Shown in pieces: positions 36,241-49,229 of a stretch of DNA of 64,000 nucleotides (the stretch's first letter is position 1; every line of letters begins with the position of its first letter). The stretch spans positions 11,252,023 to 11,316,022 of the forward strand of contig JANVCC010000040.1 in assembly GCA_025345505.1 (NCBI GenBank), written 5' to 3'. The DNA comes from Todiramphus chloris collaris (lineage: Eukaryota; Chordata; Aves; Coraciiformes; Alcedinidae). Position numbers and translations under genes: made by a program. The notes beneath the pieces are model-generated. The model saw only the letters and a program-made list of their open reading frames with translations, had not been told where the DNA came from and ran no database searches.

Positions 36241-39200
36241 AGCGTCTGGGGTGAGGAGATGGAGGAGACAGAGATGGTATTTTTACCGTTGTTAGCTGCA
36301 GTAGACACAAGAAGATACTTCTCTGAAGACCCAGATATTTGTTCTGGCATAACTTTTTTTGCTGGTCCAAAATAATTTTCCCATACATTCCTTGTGATTT
36401 AGTGTTATTTCTGTCCCTGTGAATGCGCTTAGTAGAAAGTCATGCAATTAACTGAGTCATCCACATTAGTCACTCCATTTTTATTGTATGAAGAGATTTC
36501 CTTACGTTTTCCTTTGCTAATTTTGTTGTGACCCTTCTGAAATGACACATGTTCATTCTGAGAGAAACAGAGAAATGGCCAGTTAATCTGGGTTTATAGG
36601 GCCCTAGGTTTTAAATTAGCTTCTGAGCTAATTAGTTTTTGAACTCAAACTGGGTTCTAAAGTAATCCTTCTCAGCAAGGATTTCTCTCTTGCCTTTTCA
36701 GTATGTTTGGCTTTCGTTTTGAAACTAGAACTCTATCTTTTCTATTTTTTAACCCACACCTAGTAGGATGATAACTTTTTTGAGCACACTTCCAAAAAAA
36801 AAATTCACTTTTTTCTCTAAGTTATCTACTACATCTGTTTTGTGAAGTTCTGTTTAAAGAATTACTCAAATACATGATGATGATCTGCTCTGGCTGATTG
36901 GGTCAGTGTATCAAATGCCCAGGCACACAATTAGGAGGAAGGTGTGTGCTGGAGGTGACAGCATGAGAATGGCATTTTGGAAGCTCAGACGTAGCACGGA
37001 ACAGCGCGGTTTATACCGTGATTGTTTTGTCAGGGCAGTGCAGTACGTGTCATTTTGAACATACCTGTCCTTGGAGTTCAAATGGGTATTTAACCCAGTG
37101 ATTGGTTATGCTTAAGAGTAGGGAAATGGTAACTCCAGGCACTACTGTACAATTGGGATGTATTTCTGTACTTGTTGGCACATGTGATTTACAATGGGAT
37201 TCAATGGAGACATGTGTGATTTTTTTCCTATTTGAGCCACATTCTTTTGTGTTCCAGTTACCTGGAATACTTCTGCTGTAACTGCACTGCCTTTAAAAAA
37301 AAAAAATGTTGCTATTCAGGAGGCAGTAAAATAAAAATGAAACTGGTAGAATGAGCAATTTAAAAAGGAGGTTTCATTGAAAAGAAAGGAATTTGGTTAG
37401 TGGGGTGTGTGTGTTATTTTCTTTTTGTTTGTTTTTGCTTGGTTCCACAGCAAATCCCATCTGAGTTGTAGTAATGTTCCTATGGCATCAAGAACTTGCC
37501 TTGATTTCAAGCAGCTAGGTAGAATGATAACACATTAATACTGATACCAGTGTCACCTTTGAAAGCAGCCAGTTCCATGAGTGAGTCCTTCCAAGCTGGC
37601 TAGACTAAAGCTTTCCCTAGTTTAGATGTGCATGTTTTTGGCCTCTTCTGAACCTTAGTGCAGTGCTTATTTGCGGGGACAGTTTAATATACCATAATAA
37701 TATAATATAATAATATCAGTAGTGCACTGTTTATTCTGCACATGTGAATGATCATTTGGTGTTTAATATAGAACATAGATCCTTTTTAAAGGCTCAGAAT
37801 AGGTATTTGTAGTAATAGTTCATATAAATTTGTAGTCGATAAGCCTAGTCTGTGTTACACAGGGGATCAGACTTCATAAACATAGTAGTCCATTCTGTTC
37901 TGAATCTATGGATAGACCTCATTTGGGTTTTGTATTCATGTCATGCAGTTGAATTTTGACTGAAGTAGTGTTAGTGTTTGTTCTTCTTTTTCCTGTCCTT
38001 GTAATCCGAGGATTTTTGCATTAAATGGGCAGTTTAGCCAAATATTTATAATGCAAAGAAAAAGAATGTATTAGATTGTGTTTAATGGAAATGATTTTAC
38101 AGATTCTGCCATGAAATAGAACTGGGAGATATGGTTCTTGGAGGTGCGGAGGGTGGCAGGCAGGCACTAGGATTGCTCTCTTCAAATGCTGTCTTTTCTT
38201 TTTATATTGTTTTTGTAGATTATTCTTAGTATTCTTCTTTTATCTGCCAAAAAGAAATATTTCAGCTTTTTCCGAGTTGAGTCAGAATTGTGTGGTGCTG
38301 CTGGATGCATCTGGACAGGGATAGACCCCATCCTTCGTGTACTTCCCCCAAAGGTCTCAGTTAGGTATCTTGCCATAGATTTGTATGCATGTCATCTAAT
38401 TTCCCTTAGCAGTAGATGTAGCCCCTTCTTCCAGTGCTCTGAATAGCCATGAATTTCTTTGGATCGAGCCTATGTGGTTGCTCCACTGAGCATAAGGCTT
38501 ACTGGAGGAAATTAGGAATGTGCTAAGAGGATCTTGCTGAAGTTGCTCGGCCCATCAGCCCAGCAGTGTTGGAGTTTGCTTGGGGGTTGCCTCTGCCTTT
38601 TTTGCATGTCCCCAGAAATACTTGTGTGCAGATGTAAGCGTCTCCTGTATAGTGCACTGGGAGTAACTTAGAGATGCCTGGTAGATCAGTTTACTTTGTC
38701 GTCCCATGTACTCTTTCACCACATGACTGGAAGCCTGTTTTCAAAGTGATGCTTGAGTACACAAAAGAGAGGGACGCTGCTTGCTCTGTGTCTTATATCA
38801 ACAGAGAGATACAAATGTTTTTTTGCTTACTTACAGATGCATAACTTTTTGAAAAATGAATTTCCAAGGGAAGGGTAGTAGAATATATGTCTAATGGGTT
38901 ATCCAGGCTCCTAGCTGGAGCCCTTCAGGCTTTGCTATATGTCTATCTTTTTACTTTCTTTCAAGTGTAATGAGAATTCAGAGCTTTCTTTTTCTGGAGA
39001 GTTATGTCAAGAATTTATTGAGATCAATCAATGAGTAACACTTTGTCATGAAGATAACATTAAATCTTTTAAAGATCAGTAGAAATATTAAAAAGTTATG
39101 GATTACAACAACCCCAAAACTCTACAGAAAATAGAGCAGGATTCTGTACTTGAATGATTTTTTTTTTAAACCTCAATCTGTTCCACAGTAATTGTTTTAG

Positions 39201-39480
39201 AAATAGATTTCAGTAATAAAAATTAGCATGTTGTGCATTGTGAAAATGCAGTGTATTGAAATGGTAGGGTGCAAGTTGAGGGAGTAACCATCTTAGAATT
39301 ATTCCATTTCAGAAAAAAAAAATAGTCTAAGGACACTTTTATAGCTAGGGATGGTTATCTTAGGCATTGGTCATGGGAAGACTTGCCAAATGTGTTGTTT
39401 GTGATTCCCATGCCTTCTCCACCCAGAGTCTAAAGAGAAACAGTAAAACCCCAAAGTAAATAAGAGAAGGGTTTGCAAAG
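36241..39480. other. Non-coding AT-rich block
   Basis: No gene is recognised. It contains an A12 run (37295-37306) and a TAATA-rich tract at 37685-37716. The remainder is unique sequence with only short open frames. Confidence 0.55.
37685..37716. repeat. TAATA-type AT microsatellite
   Basis: About 32 nt of irregular TAA, TA and TAATA units. It is simple sequence, and replication slippage is likely. Confidence 0.75.
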
Positions 39481-42400
39481 AAACAGTTGTGCAGCTCAGG
39501 ACTGTACATCATCAGCGATGGAAGACGTAGCCAAGAATGGCATTTTGTAGCAGATGCTGAGAAAATCAATTGTTCTAAGCAGAAGATAGCTGTTCAAACA
39601 TCTCACTAGAGAGCTGAGCATTGGCAATACATCTCCAGATACAACAATAAAACAAGTTTTTCGTACTGGTGTTGCCCTGGATTTAGTAGTGAACTGACAG
39701 CACACTCTGTTGGTGAAACAAGCTCTTGGCAACCTTTTCTTTGTGTAAAGATGATCCATCGCAGCTCTTCTACAGGCAAACGTGCAAAGGGCTGAGGTTA
39801 AGTATCTCTTTTAACTTACTGTTATAGGAAGAAAACACAAACACTTTTTACATACTGAACCAATCAGCAAGTCTAGGGGTATTGCATATTGTACTTGTGA
39901 AATGTTTGTCCTCCTTACTGACAGACCCATCTTGGAGGCCTTAGAGAAATATTTCTATCTGCAGCACTCTGAAAGTGCGTTCTCTTATTTTGGTTTTGTC
40001 ACAGTGTGTCTCTTTCACAGAATTAAATCATACTATTAAATTCCATGCAATTAAAGGGAGGGAAAGGGAGAATGAGGGCAAGACTGCCTCCTTCTAGTGG
40101 AATTTTTTGGGAATCCCTGTCTTTGCAAATAATTTCATGGAGTCTAAAGTTAGACTAAACAGTGTGTTAGAAATGTATCATTGTATGGAAGATCGCTTCT
40201 GCCTTGGTAAACAAAAAGGGGATAGAGTTGCTCTTTGTACTATGTGAAGCTAAAAGGCACATTTAATTCTTCCCAGAAAGTGCTCTTGTACTAATACAGC
40301 TCTTTTGAAGGTTTTCTTCAATGTCTGTTTCCAGATTACAAAGTGGTTACTAGGAACATACACAAGAGCAGCTCAGCACCAGGCTTTCTGCTGTTGTTTA
40401 AAGCAAGCAAAACATTTATCCTGCTTTTCTCTTCTGCCTAACAATTCAGAGCACAGCATGGTTTTATTAGTTGGTTGACTGCAGTTTTAAGTCCTTTCCC
40501 TTCTGCTCCCGTCGCTTCTTGTTTTTCTACGAGGTTCATGCACCATCAAAGACCTAGTGGGAATGAGACCAGAGGGCAATGTTGTGGAGCTTTGGAGGTA
40601 GAGTTGTAGGGGGAAGGCAAGGGGATATAATACTGATAGGGAAGAGAGTCTTGGGCTTCAGTTTTGGGGGGGTGAAGCTAAAAGATTAGACAATAAATTT
40701 ACTTAACAGAGACTAATCTACTGGGACTGAACTTCATATCCTGTTTTGGGATAATATATTTCCTTCTGTGCTCTGGAATGAATCTGTCATCTCAAGTCTA
40801 ATAATGAGAGGCAGAGGATTTTTAATCTCTGACCCCCTTCCATGTAATTTAATAAAGGCTAGTTTCTTTATTTTATTTGGAAGCTAACTTATTAAAGTTG
40901 TTCTTAATGCTCTTCTGAAAAACACAATGCAGGATTTTGCATTTAAAAGTTTTTTAAATGGAATAGGGTTTTTATTTAATTGTGGACAATAATGTACTTG
41001 CAAAGTATTTGTTGTAGTCCTCATTTCAGAGCAGAGTTGTTTATCTCTCAGCATCTCTGTTGAAATGCAGAGATGAGAAGCAGAGTCAGCCACGCTGTTT
41101 GCACATTCTTGGCTCTGCATCGTCAACGGATTCCATCTGACTGGGATAGACAGAGGCGGGAGACCTAAAGCTAGCGTGTGACTTTCTGTAGCAGGGAATG
41201 ATCGTTATGTGGGAAGCTGAGTGGGGTTTCAAATGTGGTAACCACATGCATAATTAGCTATAAAATCACAAAAGTTGTCCTTCTCCCTCCAAGAGGCTGC
41301 TTCTCATGTGGCAGTGATTACAGCTCCCATGGAAGTGCCACACCACTGACCTGACACAGGGACTTTCCCAAGCCACTCAGTCCTCTGCAATTCCTTGGAA
41401 AAAGCTCTCCTCAGGTCCTGGGGAGCCCCCCAAACACCCTTTGATTATAAATCACTCTGTGGGCCTCTGAAAAGTTGTTACTCACAGGGAATGTGTTGGC
41501 AGGTCATGCTGAGATCTCTTCTTAATCTCTCATTAAGGAAGGGTCAGTAAAATACAATGAAGTACAATGTTTGCCTTCTCATTGCAAATTCAGAAACAAA
41601 ATACAAAAGAAAAAACAGAACAAGCCCTTTCCTTAAAGGCTGGTCTGAAATAGGGACTGTGTTAAGGGCTGGTATCTCCTAAGGACCAGCATCTTCTAAG
41701 GAGCTCTGTCCAGAGGCTGTCTGCAGCAGCAGTCAGGCTCCCTCAGTGCAAACCAGCCAGGCTCTGCTCATCACAGATACCTATCTGTGAGGTTCTGCCT
41801 CCTACATGAGGATGGTAAATAGGCTTTTTCTATAAAAAGCCTTTTCATATAACTTATTTTTAGTGTCAGTGTTTTTACTTTGTTGTTTTGGGTTGGGTTT
41901 TTTTTATTACAAAAGGACCAAACATGACAGGGTTTGCATTTCAGATTTGTCACTGTGAATTATAGAGACTGAATTAGAGTGAGTAGTGCAGACCTTGCAA
42001 GTAGCCATGCAATCCAATTCTTAGGTTTCTGTCAAAAATAAAAGTATAGCTTTGATAGTGACTAAGACCAAAATTTCATGCCTTTCAGAAGCTCAAATCT
42101 TAGCAGGCATCTCTTGGAACTCCTGAGTGTTGAAGTGGTTGCTTTCTGTTTAAACTTCCAGGTTGCTGTATCTTGTGTTCAGTTCGTGTTGTGGACCCTT
42201 TTATTTGCTTTGTAGATAAAGCTGAGGTGTGGCAGTTTGAGCACCTTGAAGTGTGATTGCTCAGTTTATGTGGTTCTATTATTCAGTCCTTTTCAAAAAG
42301 GTGCTTCAGAAAACCTGGGTGTAGCTAATACACCACATTAATCTGGGAGTTAAAATTGCTGGTATTAACATAGAGGACAGACCTTTCTTTTTGAAAAAAA

Positions 42401-43500
42401 TGGAGCTCAAAATTCAGCATTCTCATCTGTAGGGTCCAGATGCTCAGTGAATCTATTGATGGGTTTGCAAGAGCTGAAGTGGAACTGCGCTACTGGAATC
42501 TGGCCCTTCAGTCTGAGCTTTGTGTATCAGGCATGCATGAACAAGCATGGTCTTCTGTGACTTTCTAGGTGACTCTTTTGTGGTTGATATTGGATTAACA
42601 AATTAGCAAAATCTTGGATTTAAATGTAGAATTAATTTAGGGAGGTCTCTCCACTGGGGAACACGATTATAATGTATTTTGTTATAATCACTGATTTCCA
42701 TAGTAACAGCAAGTCATAGACTCATCAGATTCCCCAGTCTCTTTTATATCCCCCTGTTACCTTGTTGCTGAACAGCTTTCCTCTTCAGAGCAAAAGCCAA
42801 TAACTCTTATTTTCCATTAGCTGTAACAGGTCTAGTAATTAGAACAGTAAATTTTGTCCAGTAAATAGAGCATGTACTTAGTACTGATACTGCTGTTTTT
42901 ACATCAGAAGAAAAATGGTGACAACGACGGTTTTAGAATTGATAGTACTGTTTTCATATAATTTAAACAGCAATTAGGAAAAAAATACTATTCAGTTTCA
43001 TCTCGATAAATTACATATTATGAATGCCTCTATAGTGTTTTGTCTGCAGTGAGACTTTTATTAGAATTTTTTTTATATGTAAAATGTCTTTACTCCTTCA
43101 TTTTGATTGTATAAGTGGCAGAAAAAGTAGATAAATGAAAATTGCCTAGTCATGAGTGGTAATGGGAACCAAAGCACGGGTTGAAAGAAAGATGTTTTTT
43201 CCTTGGGAAAGGTGATTTTCTGTAGCGTAGAGACAAGAACACTGGATTAGAACATCTGGAATGTTTGGCTTATCCCCATTAATCTTGAAAGTCAATCGTG
43301 GGACTTCTGTGGATTTATTTTTCTCCTCTTTTTAGCTCTTTGAGTCATTAGATTGTCTGCTTCATTATACACATTAGCACATCACACTCCATAAATCTCA
43401 ATAGTAAGTGCTATTTTCATGAATGTAGCTATTATTTCTGGGTTTGCTGTCTGTGTGAATTCATATTCTATTTCCTTCTCCACTTTTTTTTTTTGAAAGT
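39481..43500. other. Non-coding single-copy block
   Basis: No gene or transposon is recognised. Open frames are at most about 87 codons and unassigned. A stretch at about 41270-41760 is somewhat GC-richer but has no CR1 or LTR signature that I can see. Confidence 0.5.
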
Positions 43501-46319
43501 TCCAAAGTTACCTGTTTGCTTAGTAACAAGGGCCTAAAGCCACATCAGTGACCTCAAGGAGGTCTGATGCTTCATTCAAAGTAGAAAGCCTTTCAAATCA
43601 TGTTTCTGAAGAATTCTTTGAGCCATTGCAAGGTGGTAAACTTGCTTTTCATGCACTTTCTCTGACCCAAAACAAAACAAAGAAAAAAAAGACTGGGGGC
43701 AGGTATGGGGCGAGCAGTCACAAGTGGATCGGGAAGCAAGGCACCCTGTCTCAGCTCTGCAAGTTGTCTATGTGTCAAATCCAAGGGACTTTTAACTGGG
43801 CTCCTGGGGCAGGTGCTTGCATAGTTTATGCTTGTTCTATGTGCAAATGAATGACTACTGTCCCCAGGGCATTTCAACAATGCTGTAAATTCTTATAATC
43901 CAGACAAAATCAAAACCTATTGCTAATAGGAAAAGCAGGTCTTTTGTTTCCTTTATTTTCTATAATTCTTTAAAGGTGAAAGAAGCCAAACAAAATTGCC
44001 AAAAATATTAATACCTTCAAGAAGATTTTGTTCGGCTCTCCTGCTGGCTCTTCTGTAATTTATTGGGTAACACACCAAAGCATGTGGGGTTTCTGAAGAG
44101 GAAAACAAATGCAAGTGACTTGGCATTCCTTATGTATGCCACAAATACTATGAAGGGCGTAAGAAATTCCCATTGCAGTGTATTTTCATAAGCTGGGATG
44201 TCGTTCTAGCACTAAGAAAGTTTATTTGTCTGACTCTGCAGCTGTAGGGGAGAGCAAAGTGGTTTATGCTTTATGGGTTTCCCCTTACTAGGAAGTAGAA
44301 GGATCAGGGTAGGCTGATGTCTTCCTGATGCTAGATGTTACTTGGCGAACCTTTTCATTGTAAGGCACGGTTTTCAGCTGTTCTAGTGTAAATTTTGGAG
44401 TGAAACTGTTTAAAAAGCAATAAATCATTTTCTAGGTCGGCCAGAATTAGAAGAGGTCATGGGCTAAACTGCAAATACTGGAATGGTCAACTATTTTAGA
44501 TATCTTCACAAACATTTTCTTGCAGAGTTTATATTTGTTATATTTTGGGTGTGTTACAGCTGCAGAGGTTTTAACATTTTGATGTCTATTTTTAGAGTTT
44601 TAAATCTGAAAGTCTAAGAAAGATTGCTACCCATTTCTCTAGTGGCACTTAGGATTTTTCTAGTGGTGATTAAAATCCACACATCACAAAAATAACACCT
44701 CTAGATTAGATGACTCAAGAGTTCCTCATTACCTTTGTCTTTTGTCTGATTTTGTCCCTGACCTGTGAGGAGTTTCCAACCCAAGCCCCTTTCAAAATTT
44801 TCTGGCAATGTTGAGGGATCCTAGCGTAAAAGTAATTCAGGCCTGAAAATCAGGGAGTTTTCTCAGCCAAGTGAAACTACCACATTTACACAGACATCTG
44901 CACAGGATTCACTTTTTAGGAATAAACTTCAGCAAGGTTTTAAAGGTAATCATCAGCTTTTCCAGAGAAGCTGGCTTCTTCAGAGGGTCTCTCAGCTTCA
45001 CCACCGTGGTATATAGAGCATGATCTAAAACCCTATTAACTGCACAGTCAATTTGCCTTGCATCAGTTCACATGTCTTTGAGCACTGTAAACATGATTGA
45101 ACTCAGAGTAATATTTAGTGTGATTTCTTATGTAAATTATAGAATAAATGGTTTGTGGTGGTGTTCAATAGATAAACAGGGAGCATTAGTTTTGAGAGCA
45201 GTACCTGTTGCATGGAGCAGGCTCTTTAACTCTCGTATTACTGTTCTTCAGCTTCTCACTGCAACTGAGGAGCTTTCTTGAGAGATGGATTGGAAGGAGG
45301 TAACTGCAAGGTTTGAAAGTACAGAGAGACTGACCTTATTTTTGCTCATGCTTTCAGCCGCCCAGTTAGTCTTAGCTTCACTGAATTTTTCTTTCAAGTC
45401 TTTTATGGGAACTCTGGCATGGCCTTGATTTAAGTTATTCTGTTTATAGTAATAATGGGAAACATAGTGCAGAGAGTAAATAATTACTTAGGGAAGGAAA
45501 AAGACAAAACTATGGCCAGCAGTGCAAGGCAAGCGGAGAATAAACATTTTCTTGGTAGAAAAAAAAATACATTGAATTAGTTGGGGGGGGGGAGGGGGGA
45601 GTAAACACAAATAACATGTAGTTGCTGTAGATGTTAAACTGCTTGTGCAAGTTAGAGTGTTTCTGCAGTGGATATGTAGTGAACAGTGAACCTGTGCTCT
45701 GCAGGAACTGGATGGAAACTATTTTAGTTTTACCTGTGTATTTCAGTATGAAAAAGATGCTTTCAGTTGCTTTACCTTGGGAAAAATGCACTTTTCTCAA
45801 TACCTTCACAGCTACATGAGTCAATATACAAACATAACATAGCTGGAAAACTTGATATGAAGTTTGTCATTGTGGTTCACCTTCAAGTATAAAAAATATA
45901 TCTGGTAACCAAAGTAGTACTTTTCAGCAAGTTTGGAGGATGCGATATCTGTGCATTATAGGAAAAGTTGCTATATGTCTGTTTCTGTCACTCGGGCTTC
46001 TCCATATAGCTTTATACTCACAGTTGATGTGTTAGAAACTACAGTTGCTGGAAAAGTTATGAAAACATCGGCTAATATTTTACAGACTTGAGTTTATTTT
46101 TCCAAGGATTTTACCTTTGATTTATCCCAGAACCTTTCTTTAACAAGCTGGGTGGTGAAAGTATCATCTTACATTTGAATGATGACATTGGACCCAGCTT
46201 TCTCCGAACTGTGTGATGTATGCGATGGAAGTGCGTGGGCACCAACTCTCAAAGCCACTATAGACATGTCCGGCGTGACCTCAGCTTAGTTTCTCCTTGG
46301 TGAGTTGGTGTCCCAACAG
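43501..46319. other. Non-coding AT-rich block
   Basis: Overlapping opposite-strand frames of 95-100 codons near 43548-43880 are not recognisable. A G-rich homopolymer tract lies at 45583-45599. The remainder is unique. Confidence 0.5.
45583..45599. repeat. G10-A-G6 tract
   Basis: Ten G, one A and six G on the plus strand. Such runs are slippage-prone and can form non-B structures. No promoter context was recognised. Confidence 0.85.
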
Positions 46320-46522
46320 GTGTCTCGAGGCTGAGCTTCTGGCAGTGCTGGAGAGGAGAGGGTGGCGTTCTGCTTACAATGACCCAAATGAACCTGTGAT
46401 GTTAACTGTACTGCCACGGTGTGATAACGTGATTTTCTACCGAGGTCTGAATTCAACATTCACAATGAGCTTTGTTTGGTGGGATAAATGGCATGTCATG
46501 GCTGGGAGCTGGAAAAGGCAAG
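46320..46522 (+). other. Weak candidate exon, 203 nt
   Basis: The open frame from 46297 to 46623 contains CCCAACAG at 46312-46319 and GGCAAG|GTGAGG at 46522/46523, which would bound a 203-nt open exon. The pyrimidine tract before the acceptor is poor. The encoded peptide includes LEAELLAVLERRGWRS and matches no family I know. The frame opens with TTG, not ATG. Pseudo-exon is the likeliest explanation. Confidence 0.12.
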
Positions 46523-49121
46523 GTGAGGACAGGGTATTAGTTTTATCTAACAGAGCAAGGCTCTTTCCTTCGTTGACAGAACATAAAATAATAGGACATG
46601 TATCTAAATACCTTTCTGCATAGACATCGTTTTAAATGAATCTCAGGTACTTTTTCTTTGGCACGGCAAGCCAAATCATTATCTGTGAAATTCCATGTAC
46701 TTCAGTTTTTTCAGGCAGTGTAGGTAGGTGAAAGTGTTTTGTTCAGAGTGAGATTCTACTAGCAAAATTGAATATTTATTATGATCCAGACAAATAGTTG
46801 CACAGTTATCTTGCATAATTGTTTGTTACAGAAGCAAACCCAAAATATATTAGAATCCTATTTTTACCTCTACCAGTGGGCAAGACAGCATAAAACAGAC
46901 CTCTCTTTAAAATTGTTATGACAAAAGACATATGTGGAATACTTTTCTTAACTGCACCCAAGATGAGGTAGAAGCCTTAATTTGAGTTAGAAAAGGTGTT
47001 CACTTCACATTTTCTTAGACTGAAGTTCTTACTGTGAAGGTTTATGTGAAGAACAGATGTTAATCCAAAATAGAAAATGCCTGAAGACAAATACTACAGA
47101 ATTTATAAATGTGATTATTTGTTCTGAGAACCTAATTTTGAAGAGGATTAAAGTTTTTGAGCATAGAGCCATTCACAGGCTTCAGCCAGAATGATGTTTT
47201 GATTAATTTTTTCATATTTGAAAGTACTTGATGAAATGCTTTCAACATTTCACAGTGTCAGTGTGAAAGCTATTATTTATAGAATGTAATTGGCAAATTT
47301 TTTTTGGTTTGATAATCTAAGCATATAGCAATGAAATATATCAGAAAATTCATTTGTTGTCAGGACTGGTAGAAACCTTCATAACCTGCTGCAATGGAAC
47401 TGCTCTTCAGAATGAGAGTGTCCAGTTGCTGTGGATCCTGAGGTCTGAAGAAGCTGCCAGTTTGAGACTGTGGGATATGGTGGTTTGCATTTCGGTTGTT
47501 TAGCCTGAGGAAGCAGAATTATCTGTGCAGGAAGAGCTTTAAAAATATGTTAGTCTATGGCTTTCTGCTTTTGTTATCTTGAATTCACGCCCTGGGTCCA
47601 GTAGTGGCTGTGAGTAATGAGTCTGTCCAGATTTCAGCAGTTTGAGAACTATGAGTTTGATCGGTTTTTTCTCAGCAGTCTACTGTGCTGTACTTCAATG
47701 AGACTTCGTTTGACTTCATTACCAGGGAAGAAGCCCTGGCATTTTCCTGTCAGAAAAGAAGCTGCAATACAACAGTGAGTCAGGGCTGTTCTTTCTCGAA
47801 GCAGCTGCAGGAGGCCAGCACTGCTCCGGAAATGGGCTGCTCTGTCCCAGTCATTTCAACTGGGCTGGTTTAATCTGCTTGTGCTCAGCAGCATCTGAAA
47901 GTGAGGATGACTGGTGGGGTGAGTGGTTCCTGCTGTCTCCATCTTTCTTGCTTTCTCACCATGAAAAGCAGCAAGGTGGACAGGGCTCCATGGCAGCTGA
48001 GTGATGGGGGGGCATGCGCCAGGACTATTCAAACTTATTTTCAAAGGACACTAATTCATGTCCTGTATGCTTAAAGCAACTAGAAGAAGAATTAATGGAA
48101 TAGACCCAGTTAAGATTAGTACCAGGCTGAGGTACTCAGGGCTCTGCAGGGGGCACCATATCTTATGAACACAGCTAGCTACAGGGTGAAAGAGAAACAA
48201 GAGTTCAGGTTTGTCTTACTGCATTTGAAGAATTACATTATGAATGTTATCTTCATCAGGGATTGCAGTTCAATGATCATAATGCTTTCTACACGCTTTC
48301 CTTTAAGGCTTTTGGGACCTAAACATTCTTTCAGTCTTACAGTATAAAAATAAAATTTCAGCAAGTAACTTGCTCCAATATCTACTTTGGAAAGGCTGTG
48401 GGAGTCCTCCCTACATGCTCATGGCATTTGGAAGCTCAGCTGACCTGCTCTCTGCTTTCAGAGGGAATAAGATTATTTAGTTATGACTTAAAACTTGAAA
48501 ACCAAGGAAAAAAGCACTACACAGACCAACAGGAGATGATTGTTTGGAGAGTGAGGATGGAATTGATTTCATATTGCCAGAGTTGTTGCATGAGGAAAGG
48601 TATCAGAACATTAATCAACAGGGCTTTTCTGAAAATCACACCAGCTTCTGATTTGCTTTTCTTTAAGAACTGCAAAGAAATTTCACTTTATTGACATTAA
48701 CTCCTGAAAGATCAAGTAAAAAGGTTGATGAAAACAAATAGCTTGATTAGGAAAACAAGTATTGATTAGGAAAACATGCTAATTAGTGAAATGCTCACAG
48801 GATTTATTGGAAGGTGCCAGCTCTGCAGCGCACAATCCTCCCTTCCCTCTCACAGTACAGAAAAATGTCCTCAGTTCCTTCTTACTGTTCCTAAAGACAA
48901 TGCAAGCATTCAAATGACATAAATTACTGTTTTGCTGGAGCAGAATATTGGAGCATTTCTAATACAAGACAGGAAAGGAAGAGTAGGCAGTGAAGCTACA
49001 GATATCAACTGTGTTTTTTAAACTATTCAACTTAGCTTTAATATTTCCACCAGAGCGCATCACCCCACATTATTTCGCAAGCTTTTTATAGCTTTAATAA
49101 TGATATTCTCATTTCTTCTAG
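46523..49121. other. Non-coding AT-rich block
   Basis: No gene is recognised. A 19-nt direct duplication, TTGATTAGGAAAACA repeated, starts at 48743 and 48762. Open frames are 60-98 codons and unassigned. Confidence 0.55.
48743..48776. repeat. Two-copy direct repeat, 19-nt period
   Basis: TTGATTAGGAAAACA occurs at 48743-48757 and again at 48762-48776. This is a small tandem duplication. Confidence 0.8.
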
Positions 49122-49229
49122 AATCTGTTGCAGTCCTAAACATTAGGTTCAGTGATGACTTTGCAGAAAACGTAGAATATGATGTTGGCTGGGATTCCCT
49201 TCCCTGGAGGCACGAGACTTTTGAGTTAG
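49122..49229 (+). other. Candidate exon, 108 nt, phase 1-1
   Basis: A pyrimidine-rich tract ends in TTCTTCTAG at 49113-49121. After 108 nt the sequence reads GAGTTAG|GTGAGA, a reasonable donor. The frame is open throughout. Both ends fall after the first base of a codon, so the exon is phase-symmetric and could be skipped or included without a frameshift. The peptide contains NIRFSDDFAENVEYDVGWDS, acidic and free of low complexity, but I do not recognise it. The minus strand is also open here, which weakens the case. It could be a rarely used or lineage-specific exon, or a chance pseudo-exon. Confidence 0.25.

Noticed and set aside
35943..36350. 135-codon minus-strand frame
   Set aside because: Most of it lies antisense to the CR1 tail at 36055-36240.
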